Source of the DNA: Nemophila menziesii | Taxonomy: Eukaryota; Streptophyta; Magnoliopsida; Boraginales; Hydrophyllaceae | Direction of reading: 5' to 3' | Assembly (NCBI GenBank): GCA_029959085.1 | Contig: JARWIR010000002.1 | Coordinates: forward strand, 39,862,233 to 39,926,232 | DNA length: 64,000 nt | Part shown: positions 33,430-44,997 of the stretch, one piece after another | How positions within the stretch are numbered: the first letter of the stretch is position 1 | Layout of the letters: each line of letters begins with the position of its first letter | Program-made: the position numbers and the translations under genes | The notes under the pieces: generated by a model | The model's database searches: none | Seen by the model: only the letters and a program-made list of their open reading frames with translations | Told to the model about the DNA's origin: nothing

Positions 33430-34955
33430 TAGTGTCGGTTAGGGCGTGATAAAACAAAGATAAAATAAGATGCAACTGACACCCTAACCCAAACACGTTA
33501 CTCACTACAAGTATCACAGATCGTATGCAAGTTTTAATAGTAAGTAAAATTCGTTCCTCAGAGACTACGAAAGTTAGGAAGAACTTATGCAATATAAAGT
33601 ACAAATAAGATAACTAGAAGATTAGTACGTAGAAAATAAAAGACACTGAAATATTTGTTTGGTTCTTAAAACTTTAACAATTAACTATATAAAATAACGA
33701 CATGAAAATAAATAAAGAGAAGAAGATAGTATGAGAGTTTAGCTGAAGATCTAGCAAGTAATCTCCACTAGCCTTGTTATAACCTATTTATGTAAGGGAT
33801 AATTGTGTGATACTCAATAGCCATGATTCTATATTCCTCTTAACCCCCTTCTAGGTGAAATTAGGTGGGTACCTAACAATTACTAGGGGACTTGGGTAAG
33901 GGGACCCTGCGCAATGATCAGTGATTAATCTCAAACCCTAATGACTATCTAGTTAGGTAAGCCCTCCCGAATCACTACCGCACACTAGAAATTTATGTGG
34001 TGTTTAAATAATAAGACACCCCTTCCGAGTGACCATCTAACAACTACTAAGGTAATCATATACGTTGTATGCCGCAAGAACTACAAACAATAAATCAAAA
34101 CACATAAAAGCTGAAAATAAAACACTCGTTGCAATATAATGTAAAAGACATCACAAATGAAAATAGATATAAAAAACAAGTCTAGAGTTCATACTCATGT
34201 GCTAATCTCAAGCTAAAATAGAATTAGTTCATTCTATAGAAAGAAAAACAATTACAAATTAGGACGATTGGGAAGACATGATTTGTTGTCCAATTCCTTC
34301 TGGTCTTATCTTCTCTTGATGTAGGATTCCTCTTGGTCTTTAGATGATTACAGGATGACCAAGGATGAGCTCTCCAGGGTAGGAAGGAGTATATATAGGT
34401 ATTTGGTCGAAATTAGGAGTAATCCCCAAGTTAAGGAGTCTAGATCTTACCAAAATTCGTATTCCTAGATTTTAGGAAGGGATAAACCTTAACAGATTTT
34501 GTTTTGGTCATATCTCCTTCGTTACTTTTTGGATTTTGACATTTTTTACACGAAAATAACCGCATTGAAAAGATATAGATGCCAATACAAAAATATCTCA
34601 ATAATTCCAGACCATTTTTCTGCAGTAAATTAATTAATGTACATATATGTAGTTTTGGCAGCTTCTTTATATTCCAAATTTATCCATACTCTTCCTTTTT
34701 TACATTGACTAAGGGTTTTCCTTTACTTTTCCTTTTAAAATCAATTTCCATAGGTGTAATAACTTTCATATATCTAAGTGCTACACAAATAACACACAAA
34801 TTACGCGCAAAAGCTCATCAAATAGAAAAACACCTAAAACTCGACAAGAAAGTGAAAAACATAAATAATTGGGGAAAACCCCGAAATTAATAACTAAATA
34901 ACCCTAAAATAATGTCTCAAATATAGATTAATTTATCAAAAATAGGGAGACATCA
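33430..34955 (-). repeat. E6 3' LTR
   Basis: 1526 bp, TAGTGTCGGTTAGGG to GGGAGACATCA in plus orientation. A TATATATA-type promoter is complementary to about 34390-34397. It is related to the LTRs of E0 and E2. Confidence 0.88.
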
Positions 34956-36262
34956 AGACCCTCAACTCAAAGTTGTATCGTCCTGATACAAATAAGACAA
35001 AAACAATAGGATAGTCAAATAATAAACATAGAAGAAGAAGAAGAAAAAAATAAATGATCCTAGAGCAAAATACCTAAAAAATATCATGCAGTGATGCTAA
35101 AGAAATAATGCACACATATGGTTATTATCCAATGGTCTACTCTCCTATGCCCTAATTGTTCCATTGTTCCTCCACCCAATAGTTAGAAATCCTGAGTTCT
35201 TTTCATTTATAACGTGGCTTAGGGATGTATGGTACATTTGGATAATGAAAAGTGAACTTTTGGATCTCTCCTCACATTTTCTCAACGAATCTCCCTAAGC
35301 TTAAGTTATACTCAAAGATGTTCTCACTCAACCCAATTTTTTATGCTTTGATTTGAATCCGCAAATAACCCCACACAACCTCTTATGATGATTATATAAC
35401 AAATTCCACTTCGTCGATCCAAATCTTTTTAATCATTTTATATATCTCTTTTTTTCTTTTGATAGCTAGCTATGACTCCATTTTTTAATGTGAGATATCA
35501 TGATACTTTTCTCATATAATTTGTTTTCCTTTTTCAATACTTTTTTCATTCACTTTTACCCCGACAAAGGGTTACAATAATAGACTCATCATCACCAGTA
35601 GTATCACAATTACAATTTCCCAATCCCAATGTTTCCGTATGATGAAACCCCCACCCAAAACTGAAGCTCTAAAACAACTGGTCTCAAGTTTTGCGATTCA
35701 AGTGCATATCATATAGATAAGTCTTATAAACTAAGGGGTATGGCTTGTAATGTGACTAATAAAAACCTTTATAAAGGCCCAGCGGGGCTAAGATGGATAA
35801 TAATAATAATCAAATAAAAGGGTGAAAAGGCAAAAAATAGGCTCCAAGTGGCTCCAATATGAAAGAACTACCTTATTCACTTTTCTAACTACCAGATTTC
35901 GTAACTTTTTCACTATTAGTTCATAGAAAAGTGTGATTTCAACTAATTTCAAACCTCACATTCTACACTTAAATCAACTCTCCCTAAGTTCCAACATGAC
36001 ACTTCATACACATTGCTTATTAATCTTCCCTATCCTTTACATCCTGTTTTCATACATGTATACTAAACATATTTGTGACAACGTTCAAAATCATACTACT
36101 AACTATCATTGACTTAATTAAAACATTCTCAATAGGTACATTCACTATATTCTATGACAATTATAACCCTAAATGTTTTAAAGTTTATGCAAAAACAAAA
36201 AGGAAGATGAGGACAACGAATCCCCACCCCCAACTCAAAAGTGAGCCGTGTCCCCGCGACTC
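34956..36262 (-). other. E6 non-coding 3' region with PPT and hairpins
   Basis: On the minus strand the PPT (complement of ACCCTCAACTCAA, 34958-34970) is next to a hairpin TTGTATC/GATACAA at 34973-34991. The GAGAGATCCAAAAGTTCAC block lies at about 35245-35275. The post-ORF2 hairpin (GAGCCGTG/CGCGACTC) is at 36243-36262, beside a CCCCACCCCCAACTCA tract. No gene is visible. Confidence 0.7.
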
Positions 36263-36531
36263 GAAAAAAAACTCAATAAAGCAATAAAATTTAAACTAAA
36301 CTAAAATAATTCATATAAGAAATTAAGGAGAAGAAATAGAATGTGGTACCTTTCCATAAAGTATCTCTTGCCATTCCTTTTCTGAAGGATTGTCATTATC
36401 TATATCAAAGTTTTCTGTTACTTTGTTCATCACGTAGTCTACCCTCAGAATCTCCATCCACCAGGTGTTGAAATCTCTTTTTAAACTACTAATATCTTCT
36501 ATAAATTTTACTGCCCATAATGATGGTGTGG
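36263..36531 (-). pseudogene. E6 second ORF, C-terminal part (short form)
   Basis: The minus-strand reading from 36531 gives SSLWAVKFIEDISSLKRDFN-like sequence, then LRVDYVMNKVTENF. It aligns with residues about 88-140 of the E0 short second ORF (WAVRMMKEIDSLKRNFNAFL). E3 inserted at 36532/36537, duplicating ATACA; the N-terminal part is at 49397-49639. Confidence 0.65.
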
Positions 36532-36536
36532 ATACA

Positions 36537-38099
36537 TGATGTCTCCTTAATTGTTCTTATTTTCGACCCTTAGGAGACATCATTTTTGGTGTTTATTTAA
36601 TCATTTCGATAGACTTTTGGACTAAATATGCAATAATATGATTTTCCTCTTTTAATTCTAGCATTTTTGATTTATTAAACTTTTGCGCGTAATATTGGTA
36701 TTTTTAGTGAGTATTTTACAGGTTTTAGATGTTAGCTAGAAGAGGAGTCTAAGGAGGAAGTCAAAGATCAAAAGATAGAGTCAAGACTTGAAAAGAAATC
36801 CCGAAGATATTATTTTTAGAGCTGAAAATCCATTTTCCAGGCCATAGATTGCTGATTTCGAGGCGCTTAAGCGATGATCTAGCTGTTGACCTTTGAAGAG
36901 AAATCATTCCTTATCGAATTACGGAACTTTAGCAACTGGAATGAGGTCAATCGGAGTTGTAACGCATCGGGAAAAGCTGTTTTAGTGAAGGTATATCAGC
37001 AGTTACGGGATTTTGGGCTAAGTTAGTGGACTTGGGCCTTTTATATTTCATTTAATTAAAAGCCTAGGTCCAAGTCCGAATTTCCACCTATAAAATCAGC
37101 CCTTGACTTCTATTTTACACACAATTCACATTCTGCAAGATTAAAAACACCAGAGAGAAGCAACTGAAGGAAGGAGAAGAAGCTACAAGAGCTGGAGAGG
37201 GTCTATATCTCCGTTCGTAGTCATTCCGATTCCGGAAATTAGGTTCTTTTATCTTTTTAATTCTGTAAACAATATGAATTCCTTTAATTTTAATTTAGTA
37301 TTTCTTTTTAATATGAGCTAAACAATTCATAGTGCTTGAGAACAAACAATGGGTGAATCCCAATTTTATTGAATAACGAATGTTGAATTTGGGTTTCTGT
37401 TAAATTAAACTAGATTAGGGCTTTTACTCTTTTCAATAAATTGAGATTATTTTACTGTTTTTAGCGTCATGAACTAGGAACAAGTGTTAGTATTTAGGCT
37501 ATTCCAATAAGTGGCAATTGGATCATCCTGACGGGGGGTTTAAATACGGAACTATTTATTCAATCTAGGATAGAAGTTAATGATTCTGACGAGCTTAGCT
37601 AATCCTAGGGCCAATGAGGTAATAACACTTAATCATCCAACGGTGGATCATATTTACCCTGACGGGACTAGTGACACTTTAGGATCGCCTTATAGTCCAC
37701 CCTGACGGGGGTATAAGGATATTAGAATCCCGACCATTGTAATTGACTAATTTAGCCCTTAAACAACATAAGTTAAGAAATAGGATAGGGAGGATCCTTG
37801 CGTTCTCAAGTGCTACTTCTCATATCGCGTTTTACATCAAATTACTTGCGTTTTAGCTTTTATTTGCATTTTAATATTTGTCTTTCATTCATTAGTTTTA
37901 ATAACAAAAACCAAACAAACATATATTTGTCTTTTATTTTCATAAGTGCATCAATCACTATTTGCTAGACATTGTGATCAACCATTCCGTCCTTGGAACG
38001 AATCTGATTTATCAGAATTACTACTTGGGACAACCGTACACTTGCGGTTGTGGTTCAATTATTTATTGCATTATTTTTAGAACACACAAAGGACCACCA
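36537..38099 (+). repeat. E3 5' LTR
   Basis: Starts TGATGTCTCCT, ends GGACCACCA. The terminal 11 bp recur inverted (AGGAGACATCA) at 36572-36582. The R/U5 part holds four TGACGGG-like repeats at 37527, 37585, 37657 and 37701. Confidence 0.95.
37089..37095 (+). promoter_or_regulatory. E3 LTR TATA box
   Basis: TATAAAA in the context CCACCTATAAAATCAGCCC is the best core promoter in the LTR. Transcription would start near 37120, placing U3 at about 580 bp. Confidence 0.6.
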
Positions 38100-38105
38100 A
38101 GTTTT

Positions 38106-38123
38106 TGGCGCCGCTGCCGGGGA
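38106..38123 (+). other. E3 primer-binding site
   Basis: TGGCGCCGCTGCCGGGGA, 6 nt after the LTR. It matches the tRNA-Asp-type site of Athila elements with one difference and is identical to that of E2. Confidence 0.88.
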
Positions 38124-38229
38124 CGGTAGCGTGTGACCACGGTGTTTATCCTTTAGTGATAAGTGCATTTTTATTTTATCAGTTTTACGCTTTTTGTTTA
38201 GTTTCTTTTCAGGTTTTTAGGTTTGGTGT

Positions 38230-41200
38230 ATGCGAAGAAGGCTATTCAAGGATCTAGAGCCAACACCTCCGATCCTTAGTAATCCAGAATCGTTGATCAG
38301 ACTTGCAAACAAGAGAAGAAGAGAACGAGAAGCTTTAGAGGTAGAAGAGTTAAGTAACAGAATGGCAGACATCAATCTTCAAAATAATCAACAGAATAAT
38401 GGACAAGGCCAGCTAGATGCAAATGGCCAACCTTTAGCTCCGGGCGTTATTCCTCCAGTTCAACCACTAAATCCCAATGCTCCAGTCCAGATAGTGATGA
38501 ATCATGATCCGTGGTTTACTAATGGTCCTCCAGAAGTTCCATTCCGTGCTCCAGCTATAGGAGTAGGTGCTCCAGATATTAATGTTCCACGTTTTCGTCC
38601 AGATTCGGGTATGTTAGCTCAGTTCCAGAATTTTGGTAATTTTCGTGGTAGACCAGCAGAAGATCCTCTCAGGGCAGTACAGAAATTCAAACAGATATGT
38701 GATTCTTATATCACACAAGGGGTCTCGAGAGAACAGATGTATTTTGCTGCTTTTAAGTTCTTTGTTACTGAGGGAGCAAGTGAATGGCACGATACGCAAG
38801 ATCCTACGAAGATCACCAATTGGGACCAATTAGAGATTGCGTTCTTTGACAGGTATTACCCAAGTAACATGAGGTTAGATGCTGAACTAGAATTGACGCA
38901 TTTCCGTCAAGAATATGAAGAAACTTTGGGTAAGAGTTGGACAAGATTTCAGATGTGTTTACGAAAAGTTCCCAATCATGGGTATTCAGAACAACAACAA
39001 CTTAAGATCTTTTATAGAGGCCTTGATGGGAAGTCAAGAGAGAAGTTGGATACGCTATGTGGTGCAGGTTTTCTTCAAGTTCAACCCGCTCATGCTAAAA
39101 TTATCTTAGAGAGAACAGTTAAGAATGAAGTTGGGTGGAATTCAGTAAGAACACCGGTTAAGGGAGTGAATAATGTTGATATGGAAGAGAAATTTGCTAC
39201 GTTTGAAAACAAGATTCAGAATACTATTGAGCAACAATTGAAACAGCTTACTTTAGCTGTGAAAGAAGGATTTTCGGGTAAGAAGGTAGCTGTGCATGCT
39301 GCACAAGAGGTTTATATGTGTTCGATTTGTCAGGTAGATGATCATGATGAGGAAAGTTGTCCAAATAACCAAGAATCCGTGATGTTCATGTCCAACAGAG
39401 GTAACTTCAATTCAAGTGGTAATGGATATCAGCCTAACAGAAACCATCCTGGGTTTCAATACTCAAATCCTAATGGGGCAGCCAATCCTACCTACGCATA
39501 TCAGCCGCGTCCCCAAGGTAATAACTATAATCCAAGACCACACAACAATTATCAAGGAGGACAGAATCAGGGAAATTATGTACAAAGGCAAGCTCCTCAG
39601 AATACTCCTCAGAATACATACGATGAAACTTTAAACCAAAAAGCCTTACCTGCCCATCCACAAGAAGGAGTAGTTACCCTTCAGAAAACCGTTGAAAATT
39701 TGATTGCTCTTCAAACACAAGCCTTAGAACGTCAGAACGCAGCTGAAGCGAATATGAAGATTTTCCAGAATCAGCTAAGCCAAATTAATAAACAGCTGAA
39801 TCAGCGCCCACAAGGGCAACTTCCTAGCGATACTGAGAATCCGAAGCAACGCGAAGATTGTAATGCTGTTACATTGAGAAGTGGTAAGAACCTTCCTCCC
39901 CCTCCTTTTCCCATTATGAAAGAGAAAGAAGTACCAAGAAAAGAAAAGGAAGTGGTGGAGAAAGAGAAAGAAAAAGAGAAAGAGAGTGAGGTTGAAGAAA
40001 TAGTGAGACCACGAGAAGTTCTGAAAAAGAAAGATGATATGGTGATTAATCGCCCTCCACCACCGTTTCCATCACGAGTTCAGAAAAAGGGTGATTTGGG
40101 TGATTTTCAGAAATTCTTTAACAGAGTGAAGGGTCTAAGTATTAATATCCCGTTACTTGAGGCGATTCGAGATATTCCGAAGTATACGAAGTTTTTGAAG
40201 AGGGCCCTCACTAACAAAAGGCCCTATTGTGATAACGAGATGATTGGTCTCCCAGAAGAGTGTAGCGCGATTTGCCAAAGTAAATTACCTCCGAAGTTAG
40301 TAGATCCGGGGAGTTTCACGATTCCCATATCAATTGGGGAAGAATGGAAAGGAAAGGCGCTATGTGACTTGGGAGCTAGCATCAATTTGATGCCCAAGTC
40401 GATATTTGATAAGCTAAAAATTGGAAACGCAAGACCCACTTCTATGGTCTTGCAAATGGCGGACAGATCTCTTGCTCATCCTGAAGGCCGCATTGAGGAT
40501 GTCCTTGTTAAGGCAGGTACACTTATATTTCCTGTTGATTTTGTAATCCTTGAATACAATGCAGATAGAAATGTCCCCATTATTTTGGGTAGACCATTCC
40601 TAGCTACAGGGAGAACATTGATCGATGTAGAGAATGGTGAATTAACAATGAGGATACAAGATGAGGAAGTGAAATTCAATGTATTTCGAGCTATGAAATT
40701 CCCAGACTCTCAGGAAGATTGCTTCAGAATGGATGTAGTAGAGCAAGCATCGCAAGAGGTATTTAATTGTTTAAATTTTGATGATATCTTGCAGGCTGCT
40801 TTAACATTAGATTCACCTGAGATGATGGAAGAGCTTATTGAAACAATAGCGGCTCTAAATTCTGAAAATCCGAGGTATAGGCGTCCTGCCTATGAACCTG
40901 TGAGAGAACCGGGGGAGATTGTTCCTAAAAAGAAGCCTTCAATTGAATCTCCTCCGGAATTGGAAGAAAAACCATTGCCAGCACACTTGAGGTATGCGTA
41001 TTTAGGTACTAATGAAACTCTACCTGTTATTGTTTCAGCTAATTTAACAGGTCCTCAAGAAGATAAACTGTTGCGTGTGTTAAGAGCCAACAAAGAAGCA
41101 ATAGGTTGGACAATTGCTGACATCAAAGGCATTAGTCCATCCTATTGTCAACACAAAATCATACTTGAAGATGTTAACGCACGCTCAGTTGAAGGTCAAA

Positions 41201-41895
41201 GAAGATTAATGCCCGCCATGAAGGATGTGGTAAAGAAAGAGGTGATCAAGCTTTTAGATGCGGGGATTATTTATCCCATTTCGAGTAGTGAATGGGTGAG
41301 TCCGGTTCAGTGTGTACCGAAGAAGGGAGGAATGACAACAGTTCTTAATGATAAAAATGAAGCGATTCCTTCAAGAACGGTAGTTGGATGGAGAGTTTGC
41401 ATGGATTATAGGAAGCTGAACAAGGCCACCAGAAAAGATCATTTCCCTTTGCCCTTCATAGATCAGATGTTAGACAAATTAGCCGGAAGAGAGTACTATT
41501 GCTTCTTGGATGGTTATTCAGGGTATAATCAAATTTACGTGGCTCCAGAAGATCAACATAAAACAACATTTACATGCCCCTTTGGTACTTTTGCATATCG
41601 TAGAATGCCATTTGGGTTGTGTAATGCTCCTGCTACCTTTCAAAGATGCATGATGGCCATCTTCTGGGATATGATCGATAACTTTCTTGAAGTGTTTATG
41701 GATGATTTCTCTGTATTTGGTGATGATTTTGATAAGTGCTTAGACAATTTGGAGAAAGTGTTAATCAGATGCAAAGAAACAGATTTGGTCTTAAACTGGG
41801 AGAAATGTCATTTCATGGTTCGCGAAGGTATTGTTCTGGGTCACAAAAAATTTCGAATGTTGGATTGGAAGTCGATAGAGCGAAGATTGAGGTAA
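38230..41895 (+). CDS. gag-pol: E3 Gag-protease-RT polyprotein (frameshifted before RNase H)
   Basis: 1221 codons from an ATG that is the equivalent of the E1 gag start. Order: basic N-terminus; capsid region, residues about 90-285 ([30 protein letters not shown]); CCHC zinc knuckle C364-X2-C-X4-H-X4-C377; Asn/Gln/Tyr-rich stretch; Glu/Lys-rich linker with PPPPFPSRV at about 610; retropepsin with DLGAS, Asp713; RT with LDGYSG (Asp1094) and FMDD (Asp1158, Asp1159). The frame is lost at an A run at 41845-41850, and the last residues, from about 1208, are out-of-frame. Gag and Pol are in one frame, as usual in Athila. It forms virus-like particles and makes cDNA in the family; this copy cannot make a full Pol unless the frame is recovered. 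Confidence 0.93.
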   Translation: MRRRLFKDLEPTPPILSNPESLIRLANKRRREREALEVEELSNRMADINLQNNQQNNGQGQLDANGQPLAPGVIPPVQPLNPNAPVQIVMNHDPWFTNGPPEVPFRAPAIGVGAPDINVPRFRPDSGMLAQFQNFGNFRGRPAEDPLRAVQKFKQICDSYITQGVSREQMYFAAFKFFVTEGASEWHDTQDPTKITNWDQLEIAFFDRYYPSNMRLDAELELTHFRQEYEETLGKSWTRFQMCLRKVPNHGYSEQQQLKIFYRGLDGKSREKLDTLCGAGFLQVQPAHAKIILERTVKNEVGWNSVRTPVKGVNNVDMEEKFATFENKIQNTIEQQLKQLTLAVKEGFSGKKVAVHAAQEVYMCSICQVDDHDEESCPNNQESVMFMSNRGNFNSSGNGYQPNRNHPGFQYSNPNGAANPTYAYQPRPQGNNYNPRPHNNYQGGQNQGNYVQRQAPQNTPQNTYDETLNQKALPAHPQEGVVTLQKTVENLIALQTQALERQNAAEANMKIFQNQLSQINKQLNQRPQGQLPSDTENPKQREDCNAVTLRSGKNLPPPPFPIMKEKEVPRKEKEVVEKEKEKEKESEVEEIVRPREVLKKKDDMVINRPPPPFPSRVQKKGDLGDFQKFFNRVKGLSINIPLLEAIRDIPKYTKFLKRALTNKRPYCDNEMIGLPEECSAICQSKLPPKLVDPGSFTIPISIGEEWKGKALCDLGASINLMPKSIFDKLKIGNARPTSMVLQMADRSLAHPEGRIEDVLVKAGTLIFPVDFVILEYNADRNVPIILGRPFLATGRTLIDVENGELTMRIQDEEVKFNVFRAMKFPDSQEDCFRMDVVEQASQEVFNCLNFDDILQAALTLDSPEMMEELIETIAALNSENPRYRRPAYEPVREPGEIVPKKKPSIESPPELEEKPLPAHLRYAYLGTNETLPVIVSANLTGPQEDKLLRVLRANKEAIGWTIADIKGISPSYCQHKIILEDVNARSVEGQRRLMPAMKDVVKKEVIKLLDAGIIYPISSSEWVSPVQCVPKKGGMTTVLNDKNEAIPSRTVVGWRVCMDYRKLNKATRKDHFPLPFIDQMLDKLAGREYYCFLDGYSGYNQIYVAPEDQHKTTFTCPFGTFAYRRMPFGLCNAPATFQRCMMAIFWDMIDNFLEVFMDDFSVFGDDFDKCLDNLEKVLIRCKETDLVLNWEKCHFMVREGIVLGHKKFRMLDWKSIERRLR

Positions 41896-43883
41896 TTAAA
41901 ACTCTTCCCCCTCCTGTTTCTGTTAAAGGGGTAAGAAGTTTTCTAGGCCATGCTGGCTTTTATAGGCGATTTATCAAAGACTTTTCTAAGATTGCGAAAC
42001 CGTTATGCAACTTACTTGAAAAGGATTCCAAATTCCTTTTTGATGAAGCTTGTTTAGCGGCTTTCAAAGCAATCAAAGAAAAGCTTATTTCTGCTCCTAT
42101 AGTAGTGCCTCCAGATTGGAATTTACCGTTTGAGGTTATGTGTGATGCGAGTGATTTATGTATGGGAGCTGTATTAGGACAAAGAAAAGAGAAAGTTTTT
42201 CATTCGATTTATTATGCTAGTAAAACTTTTAATGGTGCTCAGATCAATTATACAGTTACAGAGAAGGAGTTGCTAGCGGTTGTGTATTCATTCGACAAAT
42301 TTCGCTCTTATCTTCTTGGAGCGAAAGTTATTGTCTATACAGATCATTCAGCGATTCGATATCTTATGGAGAAGAAGGATGCTAAACCAAGGTTAATCAG
42401 ATGGGTTTTATTGCTTCAAGAGTTTGATTTAGAGATCAAGGATAGAAAAGGGTGCGAGAATCAGGTTGCAGATCATCTATCGAGGTTAGAAGGTTCAGAG
42501 TTGAATAGTGGTACTGAAGCAGTTAGAGAGGAATTTCCTGATGAGAATTTATTCGAAGTTCGCGATTATGAAGCCCCTTGGTATGCAGACATTGCAAACT
42601 TAGTGGTAAGTGGTTCCTTTCCTGAAGGGTCAACTTATCAAGAAAGAAAAAGATTAGCTCACCGTGCAAGACAGTTCTTTTGGGAGGATCCGTTCCTTTA
42701 CAAAGTGTGTGCTGATCAGATGGTAAGAAGATGCGTAGCCAAGGAAGAAATTGAGGCGATTATAGCTGGGTGTCATGATTCACCTTACGGTGGACATTTC
42801 AAAGGAGATCGAACTGCTGCTAAGGTATTACAATCAGGTTTCTATTGGCCCTCTATTATAAAAGATTGTCATGAATATACTAAAAGATGTAATAGATGCC
42901 AATTTACCGGAAACATATCCAAGAGGGATGAGATGCCACGTAATAATGTATTAGAAGTTGAAATATTTGATGTTTGGGGTATAGATTTTATGGGTCCGTT
43001 CGTTCCTTCAAATGGTAACCTCTACATCTTACTAGCTGTTGATTACGTGTCTAAGTGGGTAGAAGCAGTGGCTTTACCTACCAATGATTCTAGAGTGGTG
43101 ATTAAGTTCTTAAAATCACATATTTTCACTAGACATGGAACTCCAAGGGTGATTATTAGCGATGGAGGTACTCATTTCGTTAATAAGTATTTGAAGACTG
43201 TTCTAGAGAAATATGGAGTCAGACATCGTGTGTCTACCGCTTATCATCCACAAGCCAATGGTCAAGCCGAAGTATCAAATCGTGAGGTAAAAACTATTTT
43301 AGAGAAAACCGTTGGTCCTACAAGAAAAGATTGGTCTATGAAATTAGATGATGCACTTTGGGCATATCGAACTGCTTTCAAAACCCCAGTAGGTGCTTCT
43401 CCGTATCGAATGGTTTATGGTAAGGCTTGTCACTTACCTCTTGAACTTGAAATGGGTGCCTATTGGGCTATTGCAAAGTTAAATTTAGATCCTACGCTAG
43501 CTGGTGAGAATCGAATGATGAAACTTAATGAGCTTGATGAATTTAGATTACATGCTTATGAAAATGCTAAACTTTACAAAGAAAACACTAAGAGATGGCA
43601 TGATAATCGAATTCGAGAGAAGAACTTTGTAGTGGGACAAAGAGTGTTGAAATATAATTCGAAGTTCAGTAATTATCCGGGGAAATTAAGATCGAAGTGG
43701 TCGGGTCCTTACATTGTAACCAAGGTTACACCTCATGGAGCTATAGAGATAGAACATCCACTTGAGAACCGTACATTCATGGTGAACGGTCATCGTTTAA
43801 AAATTTATCATGGAGGAGAGGACACCGATCGTGCAAAAGACCCACATCCCGGAGAGGTCATGTACCTCCTCGAAGCTCCTTAG
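41850..43883 (+). CDS. pol: E3 Pol C-terminal part: RT end, RNase H, integrase
   Basis: This continues the polyprotein in the -1 frame; the open frame extends upstream to 41736 but is meaningful from about 41850. It contains the RT thumb ([17 protein letters not shown]), RNase H with [23 protein letters not shown] and TDHSAIRYL, the integrase zinc-binding module (HDSPYGGH, then CNRCQ), the catalytic core Asp in GIDFMGPF, Asp in ISDGGTHF, Glu in GQAEVSNRE, and the C-terminal [17 protein letters not shown] module. It ends VMYLLEAP at TAG 43881-43883. All catalytic residues are present. No chromodomain is seen. Confidence 0.93.
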   Translation: MSNVGLEVDRAKIEVIKTLPPPVSVKGVRSFLGHAGFYRRFIKDFSKIAKPLCNLLEKDSKFLFDEACLAAFKAIKEKLISAPIVVPPDWNLPFEVMCDASDLCMGAVLGQRKEKVFHSIYYASKTFNGAQINYTVTEKELLAVVYSFDKFRSYLLGAKVIVYTDHSAIRYLMEKKDAKPRLIRWVLLLQEFDLEIKDRKGCENQVADHLSRLEGSELNSGTEAVREEFPDENLFEVRDYEAPWYADIANLVVSGSFPEGSTYQERKRLAHRARQFFWEDPFLYKVCADQMVRRCVAKEEIEAIIAGCHDSPYGGHFKGDRTAAKVLQSGFYWPSIIKDCHEYTKRCNRCQFTGNISKRDEMPRNNVLEVEIFDVWGIDFMGPFVPSNGNLYILLAVDYVSKWVEAVALPTNDSRVVIKFLKSHIFTRHGTPRVIISDGGTHFVNKYLKTVLEKYGVRHRVSTAYHPQANGQAEVSNREVKTILEKTVGPTRKDWSMKLDDALWAYRTAFKTPVGASPYRMVYGKACHLPLELEMGAYWAIAKLNLDPTLAGENRMMKLNELDEFRLHAYENAKLYKENTKRWHDNRIREKNFVVGQRVLKYNSKFSNYPGKLRSKWSGPYIVTKVTPHGAIEIEHPLENRTFMVNGHRLKIYHGGEDTDRAKDPHPGEVMYLLEAP

Positions 43884-43898
43884 AAGCACGAGGTAACC

Positions 43899-43926
43899 CG
43901 TCGAGCTTAACGACGTTAAACAAAAG
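43899..43926 (+). other. E3 post-pol hairpin and TTAAACAAAAG motif
   Basis: CGTCG (43899-43903) pairs with CGACG (43911-43915) around a 7-nt loop, 15 nt after the pol stop, and is followed by TTAAACAAAAG. All elements in the window keep this hairpin or its remains at the same place. Confidence 0.6.
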
Positions 43927-44122
43927 CCAATTTCTTGTATATTAGTTTAAGTATTTCAATTTCCGTAGTGTATATTAGTTAAAGTTTTTGTTTATTTTAG
44001 TTTTATTTTTAAGAAATGAGGAAGGGTGTTTGTTTTTGATGATTTCAGGGGTATAATGGTCATGAGTTTGGGGTCAAACGATGGGAAAAACGGAGAAAAA
44101 TTGAAGTCCACAGCAGGTTTGA

Positions 44123-44450
44123 CCGGCTTGCCGGCGAGCTAGCCGGCATACCGGCCAAACGAGCAGATAGACCCCAACTCCCTGACCACTGCGTCAGCGA
44201 CAACGCAGCAATGCTGCGTCTTCATTCGCGCCAGCGAGGAAGCACCGGCATGCCGGCGAATCCGCCGGCTAGCCGGCCAACGAGGAAGAATGTTCTGGTC
44301 CTTGCGTCAGCGACGACGCAAGGTTGCTGCGTCATCAAATGCGCCATCGAGATTTCGCAGGCATACCGGCGAATCCGCCGGCTAGCCGGTCAAGGATTTC
44401 AAATTCCCTGACCATTGCGTCAGCGACGACGCAATATACTTGCGTTTTGA

Positions 44451-44539
<89 letters not shown>

Positions 44540-44604
44540 GCCGGCCTCTCGGCCGGCATACCGGCGAAACGGCCGGTATACCGGCGAATCCGAAGGCATA
44601 CCGG
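44123..44604 (+). repeat. E3 palindrome array, four units of about 113-122 bp
   Basis: Palindromes are centred at 44128.5/44148.5, 44250.5/44270.5, 44363.5/44383.5 and 44558.5/44578.5/44598.5, each exactly 20 bp from its neighbour. Perfect examples: CCGGCATGCCGG (44245-44256), GCCGGCTAGCCGGC (44264-44277), GCCGGTATACCGGC (44572-44585). Between pairs, hairpins centred at 44198.5, 44311.5 and 44424.5 (113 bp apart) have TGCGTC/GACGCA-type stems of 6-9 bp and, in two of three, the loop AGCGAC. Confidence 0.9.
44454..44535 (+). repeat. 82-nt oligo(A) run inside the E3 palindrome array
   Basis: 82 consecutive A residues. Subtracting them from the distance between the third and fourth palindrome units (195 bp) leaves 113 bp, the normal unit length, so the run was added to a regular unit. 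The length may be inexact because of sequencing or assembly. Confidence 0.9.
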
Positions 44605-44997
44605 CCAGCTGTTACGAGAGGCGGTTTTAACTTCATTAAACCTAGTTTTTTGCCTCTTTTCCAAGCCAAACCTTATAATCCGAATTCTTGCCTCCACCTA
44701 CTCCGAAAATCATCAACAAACAGCTATAAAATCATCAAATCAAGCCTTCTATCATCACAAAAACACAAAATCAACTCATAGCTTCTCCAAAACATCATCA
44801 AATTTCACCTTTTCTCCAACAATTTCCTCTTCACAACCTTGAAATTAAACCCAATTCTTTCCAAATCTCTCTCTAATAACCTTAACCCATCTCATATAAC
44901 ACCTAGTTCTTCAAGTTTTAAGCCTCAAAACATCAAATTTCAAAGCTTTTCTCTAGCTTTTTCTCTATTTGAAGTTTTGAGTTTGGGGTGAAAAGAG

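Noticed and set aside
41841..41856. Programmed -1 frameshift in E3 pol
   Set aside because: The A6 run lacks a standard heptamer and E1 has one continuous frame here; kept only as a low-probability alternative.
44335..44781. ORFs with long poly-Lys or poly-Phe tracts
   Set aside because: They are translations of the 82-nt A run and flanking array, with no homologue in other copies.
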